A stretch of DNA of 64,000 bases, from contig NZ_FOIV01000002.1 of the NCBI RefSeq assembly GCF_900109055.1, forward strand, positions 124,001-188,000, in the 5' to 3' direction. Below, one piece after another: positions 60,511 through 64,000 of this stretch (position 1 is the stretch's first letter; each line of letters begins with the position of its first letter). Below the pieces are notes generated by a model, which saw only the letters and a program-made list of their open reading frames with translations, ran no database searches and had not been told where the DNA came from. Both the position numbers and the translations under genes were made by a program. Source of the stretch: Prevotella sp. khp7. Its GTDB lineage: Bacteria > Bacteroidota > Bacteroidia > Bacteroidales > Bacteroidaceae.

Positions 60511-61938
60511 TTATTCCCAACACTCCAACTCGCCTTCCAACTCAGGCAACTGACTGCGGTGGAACGCAGGTTCTTTAATGCCCTGTCGCTTCTGCTGGCG
60601 ATAGTCGTCGAGCAGACGGAAGGCATAGCGACCCAGAAGCATGATAGCCACGAGGTTACAAGCCGTGAGGAAAGCCATAAAAAAGTCAACAATGTTCCAA
60701 ACCAACTCGAAACTGGCCAATGCGCCAAACACAACCATCACGCCTGCCGAACAAATGCGATAGACGGTCATCACCTTCGTGTTGGGGGTGATAAAACGGA
60801 TGTTTGCCTCGCCATAATAGTAGTTGCCGATGATGCTGGAGAAAGCAAAAAGAAAGATAGCGACAGCCACGAAGACTGGTCCGGCCGATCCAACCTCGCT
60901 CTGCAAAGCTGACTGCGTAAGGGCAATTCCATTGAGTTCTGGTGTCTGATAAAGCCCACTTATCAGGATGATAAAGGCCGTACACGAGCATACCAACAAC
61001 GTATCGGTAAATACACCCAATGCCTGAATCAGTCCTTGCTTCACTGGATGACTCACAGCTGCCGTTGCTGCCACATTCGGCGCACTACCCTCGCCCGCCT
61101 CGTTCGAGAACAGTCCACGCTTTACACCATTCATGATCGTAGCACCGATACCGCCACCAGCTATCTGCTGGATGCCGAACGCATCACTCACAATTACCTT
61201 CAATACGTGTGGGATATGCTCGATGTTCATCACGATAATCACCAATGCCAGCACCACATAGCCAATAGCCATCACAGGCACTAACACCGCACTGACATGG
61301 GCAATACGCTGAATACCGCCAAACACGATGAATAAGCCTAAGGCAGCCAACATTGCTCCCACCCAAACGGGCGACCAGCCGAAGGCCTCCTGCATGGCAC
61401 CACAGATGGTGTTGGCCTGAATAGAGTTATTCGAGAGTCCGAACTGCAGCGTGATGAGCACCGCAAACGTAATGGCAAGCCAACGCTGATGCAGGCCTTG
61501 CTGGATATAATAGGCTGGTCCGCCAATAAACGAATCCTTATGTTTCTGTTTGAATAGCTGCGCCAATGTAGATTCGACGAAAGCCGTTGCCGAACCTATC
61601 AACGCTATCACCCACATCCAGAACACCGCTCCCGGGCCTCCGATGGCGATGGCCGAAGCCACACCAGCCAAGTTACCTGTGCCCACGCGGGTGGCCACAC
61701 TCACTGCAAAAGCCTGGAACGAGGAGATGTGTTTACGTTTGCCCTCGGCAGCGTTCTCCGTAATCTGTTCGCCAACGGTATCAACCGCCGAATCTGTGAG
61801 CAGACGAATCATCTCGCCCACCATACGGAACTGTACAAAGCGTGTCTTCACCGTAAACCACACGCCACAACCCACCAGCGCAGCTATCAGCACATAGCCC
61901 CACACGGCATCGTTTATCGTAGTAATCAGCTCATTCAT
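60511..61938 (-). CDS. Alanine/glycine:cation symporter (AGCS family)
   Basis: A 475-residue inner-membrane transporter with about eleven helices that imports alanine or glycine with sodium or protons. Signatures are TRVGTGNLAGVASAIAIGGPGAVFWMW, FIGGPAYYIQQGL, GLFSNEAGEGSAPNVAATAAVSHPVKQG and FAFSSIIGNYYYGEANIRF. It lies 34 bases after rnhB on the same strand. The substrate is inferred from the family. Confidence 0.92.
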   Translation of the reverse strand: MNELITTINDAVWGYVLIAALVGCGVWFTVKTRFVQFRMVGEMIRLLTDSAVDTVGEQITENAAEGKRKHISSFQAFAVSVATRVGTGNLAGVASAIAIGGPGAVFWMWVIALIGSATAFVESTLAQLFKQKHKDSFIGGPAYYIQQGLHQRWLAITFAVLITLQFGLSNNSIQANTICGAMQEAFGWSPVWVGAMLAALGLFIVFGGIQRIAHVSAVLVPVMAIGYVVLALVIIVMNIEHIPHVLKVIVSDAFGIQQIAGGGIGATIMNGVKRGLFSNEAGEGSAPNVAATAAVSHPVKQGLIQALGVFTDTLLVCSCTAFIILISGLYQTPELNGIALTQSALQSEVGSAGPVFVAVAIFLFAFSSIIGNYYYGEANIRFITPNTKVMTVYRICSAGVMVVFGALASFELVWNIVDFFMAFLTACNLVAIMLLGRYAFRLLDDYRQQKRQGIKEPAFHRSQLPELEGELECWE

Positions 61939-61972
61939 AAATCATCTTTTCCATCACAAAGGTTCGGATATC

Positions 61973-62599
61973 TTAGAAATCAAAGTCAATACTGAGTTGA
62001 CCGTCGCCTAAGAGGTTATAGCTCTTGCGGTGATAGGGGGTAATGCCGTATTGGCGGATGGCTTCGCGATGTTTCTTCGTGGGATAGCCTTTGTTGGAGA
62101 GCCAGTCATATTGGGGATATTCCTCTGCCAACTGGTTCATATAATCGTCACGATAGGTCTTGGCAAGAATCGATGCTGCTGCGATGGCGAGGTATTTGCC
62201 ATCACCTTTGACAATGGTGGTAGAGGGCAGCGTCTTTCCTTCTGCCGGGTCTTTATAGGGTTTGAAGCGATTACCATCGATGATAATAGCCTCAGGGCGA
62301 ACCTTCAACTGGTCGAGGGCTCGATGCATGGCAAGAATCGAAGCGTTGAGAATGTTTATCTTATCGATCTCCTCTGGGGTGACGATGCCTACAGCCCATG
62401 CTACAGCATCCTTCTCGATGATTTCACGAAGCTGATAACGGCGCTTCTCGGTAAGTTGCTTGGAGTCGTTGAGAAGTTCGTTTTGATAGCCATCAGGCAG
62501 AATGACAGCAGCTGCATAGACGCTACCAGCCAGACAGCCACGCCCAGCTTCATCACAACCTGCTTCAATCTTGCCTTCGTAGTAATGACTCGCCAACAT
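61973..62599 (-). CDS. rnhB: Ribonuclease HII
   Basis: A 208-residue endonuclease that cuts the RNA strand of RNA-DNA hybrids, including single ribonucleotides in DNA. It has the acidic catalytic set in AGCDEAGRGCLAGSV, IIIDGNRF, and the later aspartate in SILAKTYRDDYM, plus KGYPTKKHREAI. I use the ATG at 62599 (MLASHYYEGKIEAGCDEAG), 4 bases after the sufS stop; an ATG at 62623 would overlap sufS. Confidence 0.95.
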   Translation of the reverse strand: MLASHYYEGKIEAGCDEAGRGCLAGSVYAAAVILPDGYQNELLNDSKQLTEKRRYQLREIIEKDAVAWAVGIVTPEEIDKINILNASILAMHRALDQLKVRPEAIIIDGNRFKPYKDPAEGKTLPSTTIVKGDGKYLAIAAASILAKTYRDDYMNQLAEEYPQYDWLSNKGYPTKKHREAIRQYGITPYHRKSYNLLGDGQLSIDFDF

Positions 62600-62603
62600 C
62601 TTG

Positions 62604-63824
62604 TCAGAACATTTGCGAAACACGACGGATACCTGCTACAAGGGCATCAATCTCTTCTTTCGTATTATATAGTGCAAACGAGGCTCTCACAGTACCAGAG
62701 ATTCCAAGTCTGTCCATCAAGGGCTGGGCACAATGATGACCTGTTCGAACTGCAATGCCCAGACGGTCAAGCAAGGTTCCCATATCCAAGTGGTGGATAT
62801 CGCCTACGTTGAAACTCACCACAGCATCCTTCAACGATGTATCCTTCGGGCCATAAATATGCATGTCAGGAATTGTCAAGAGTTGTTCCATGCAATATTT
62901 TGTGAGTTGCTGTTCATGTGCCTGAATAGCTTCGAAGCCAATGGAATCGATATATTCGATGGCTTTAGCGAGTCCGTGGGTAGCCACATAATCGGGGGTG
63001 CCAGCCTCGAACTTAAAGGGCAAGCGCTCGAAAGTCGTCTTCTCCCAAGTCACCTTATCAATCATCTCGCCACCACCCTGATAGGGAGGCAGTTTTTCGA
63101 GCCATTCTTCCTTGCCATAGAGCACGCCTATGCCCGTAGGACCATACATCTTATGTCCGCTGAAAGCAAAAAAGTCGCAATCCATCGCCTGCACATCCAC
63201 CTTGAAGTGGGGTGCGCTCTGGGCGCCATCCACTAATACGGGGATATCGTGAGCGTGGGCTATCTTGATGATCTGCTCGACAGGATTAACAGTTCCCAAT
63301 ACATTGCTGACATGGACCACACTGATCATCTTGGTTTTCTCTGTAATAAGTGCTTCCAACTGATCGAGGCAGAGCAATCCGTCATCCATAATAGGAACAT
63401 GCTTCACAACAATACCCCGTTTCATCGCCTGAAGCTGCCAGCTGACGATGTTGGAATGGTGCTCCATATCAGTCACAATCACCTCGTCGCCAGTCTGCAT
63501 CTGCGATTCACAGAACGACTGAGCCACCAAGTTAATCGCCTCTGTGGTACCACGGGTAAAAACAATCTCCTCTATCTTGCGGGCATTGATAAATCTGCGG
63601 ACCTTTTCACGGGCCGCCTCGTGCAGATCGGTAGCCTGTTGCGAAAGATAGTGAACACCACGATGCACGTTGGCATTTACATTGAGGTATTCATCCCTCA
63701 TGGCGTCGAGCACCATGAGCGGCTTCTGCGTGGTTGCTGCATTATCGAGATAAACCAGCGGCTTCTTATAGACCTCGCGACCCAGGATGGGGAAATCCTC
63801 ACGTACCTTATTTATATCGTACAT
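62604..63824 (-). CDS. sufS: Cysteine desulfurase SufS
   Basis: A 406-residue group II PLP cysteine desulfurase that supplies sulfur for Fe-S cluster assembly by SufBCD. It starts MYDINKVREDFPILGREVYKKPLVYLDNAATTQKP and has the PLP lysine in AFSGHKMYGPTG and the active cysteine in RTGHHCAQPLMDRL. The start at 63824 directly follows the sufD stop. An in-frame ATG at 63869 would lie inside sufD. It is part of a suf operon that extends beyond the window. Confidence 0.95.
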   Translation of the reverse strand: MYDINKVREDFPILGREVYKKPLVYLDNAATTQKPLMVLDAMRDEYLNVNANVHRGVHYLSQQATDLHEAAREKVRRFINARKIEEIVFTRGTTEAINLVAQSFCESQMQTGDEVIVTDMEHHSNIVSWQLQAMKRGIVVKHVPIMDDGLLCLDQLEALITEKTKMISVVHVSNVLGTVNPVEQIIKIAHAHDIPVLVDGAQSAPHFKVDVQAMDCDFFAFSGHKMYGPTGIGVLYGKEEWLEKLPPYQGGGEMIDKVTWEKTTFERLPFKFEAGTPDYVATHGLAKAIEYIDSIGFEAIQAHEQQLTKYCMEQLLTIPDMHIYGPKDTSLKDAVVSFNVGDIHHLDMGTLLDRLGIAVRTGHHCAQPLMDRLGISGTVRASFALYNTKEEIDALVAGIRRVSQMF

Positions 63825-63825
63825 A

Positions 63826-64000
63826 TTACTTACACAATTTACAACCAGAGCATTTGTTGAGTTCGCCACGGAATCGCTTTTCTACCAAGTAGTGAAGGCG
63901 ATCGCGGAGAGGTTCGAGCTGCATGTGGTCGATAACCTCGTTGATGAAGGCATTCTGCAACAGGAGTTTAGCCTCATTGAGCGAGATGCCTCGCTGACGC
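63826..64000 (-). CDS. sufD: Fe-S cluster assembly protein SufD, C-terminal end only (partial)
   Basis: The last 57 codons are visible: RQRGISLNEAKLLLQNAFINEVI, then a helix, and the end LNKCSGCKLCK and TAA. The RGISxxEAxxLLxxAFxxEV pattern is the conserved C-terminal helix region of SufB/SufD. Position just before sufS indicates SufD. The gene is cut by the window edge. The terminal CxxCxxC motif is a possible metal-binding tail. The stop lies one base before the sufS ATG. Confidence 0.85.
   Translation of the reverse strand, partial: RQRGISLNEAKLLLQNAFINEVIDHMQLEPLRDRLHYLVEKRFRGELNKCSGCKLCK

Noticed and set aside
60500-60515. A 15-base match (TTATCAGAATGTTAT) to the region of the putative response-regulator box
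   Set aside because: It spans the end of the alsT gene, lacks the GTTAAA half-site, and has no -7 box 30 bases away. It is probably chance.
1-64000. CRISPR arrays, rRNA genes and complete insertion sequences
   Set aside because: I looked for regularly spaced direct repeats, rRNA-like sequence and transposase motifs and found none.

Overview
The window is chromosomal DNA from a member of the Bacteroidales, most likely a Prevotella-like (Prevotellaceae) gut or rumen organism. The main evidence is the promoter style: nearly every intergenic region carries a TAnnTTTG -7 box, often with a TTTG -33 box 19-23 bases upstream. The gene orders also fit: OmpH/Skp-murI; metK-DUF4271-hemD-rnpA-yidD-tyrS; a dcw cluster without murF or ddl; fused secDF; and an acyltransferase pair resembling the glycine-lipid genes glsB/glsA. 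The calls rest on reading the sequence; no database search was possible.

Layout. 1-9.9 kb holds housekeeping genes on the plus strand (murI, aroQ, O-methyltransferase, rbfA, LolC/E-type permease, xerD, metK, DUF4271, hemD, rnpA, yidD, tyrS). 9.9-17.5 kb holds tRNA-Gln, the uronate genes kduI/kduD, an HU gene (minus), a rhomboid protease, a membrane-anchored endonuclease/phosphatase-fold protein and secDF. 17.5-24.1 kb holds tRNA-Arg among several large palindromes, a beta-barrel protein, and a translationally coupled minus-strand operon of DUF3737, a MalY/PatB C-S lyase and a GH28-GH43 pectin-degrading fusion. 24.1-27.8 kb is a two-component system flanked by two minus-strand genes (DUF3836 and a membrane protein) that share an identical 22-base upstream box at identical spacing from the -7 box. 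27.8-29.6 kb is the acyltransferase pair. 29.8-45.3 kb is the complete dcw division and cell-wall cluster, mraZ to ftsZ, headed by three GTGG-type MraZ boxes. 45.3-48.9 kb holds recO, tRNA-Glu, a structured leader with rpsT, and gyrB. 48.9-52.1 kb is an accessory patch: two very AT-rich lipoproteins, an RHS remnant, a secreted protein with a poly-T frameshift in its signal peptide, and a shortened HU-like protein followed by a smalltalk-like remnant. 52.1-57.3 kb holds buk-ptb (minus) divergent from a GH95 alpha-L-fucosidase/galactosidase and its AraC regulator. 57.3-64 kb is a minus-strand run (DUF3109, ung, gpmI, alsT, rnhB, sufS, partial sufD) in which two REPIN-like palindromic repeats flank ung.

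How the genes work together. The dcw block makes and polymerises lipid II at the FtsZ ring. The GH28-GH43 enzyme would release pectic sugars and KduI/KduD would process unsaturated uronates. The GH95 enzyme would trim fucose or L-galactose from host or plant glycans.

The most interesting new observation is the predicted two-component regulon. Three 11-bp-spaced GTTA-type half-sites lie exactly 30 bases upstream of the -7 box of two genes that bracket an OmpR/PhoB-type regulator. This is a candidate regulatory circuit that can be tested directly.
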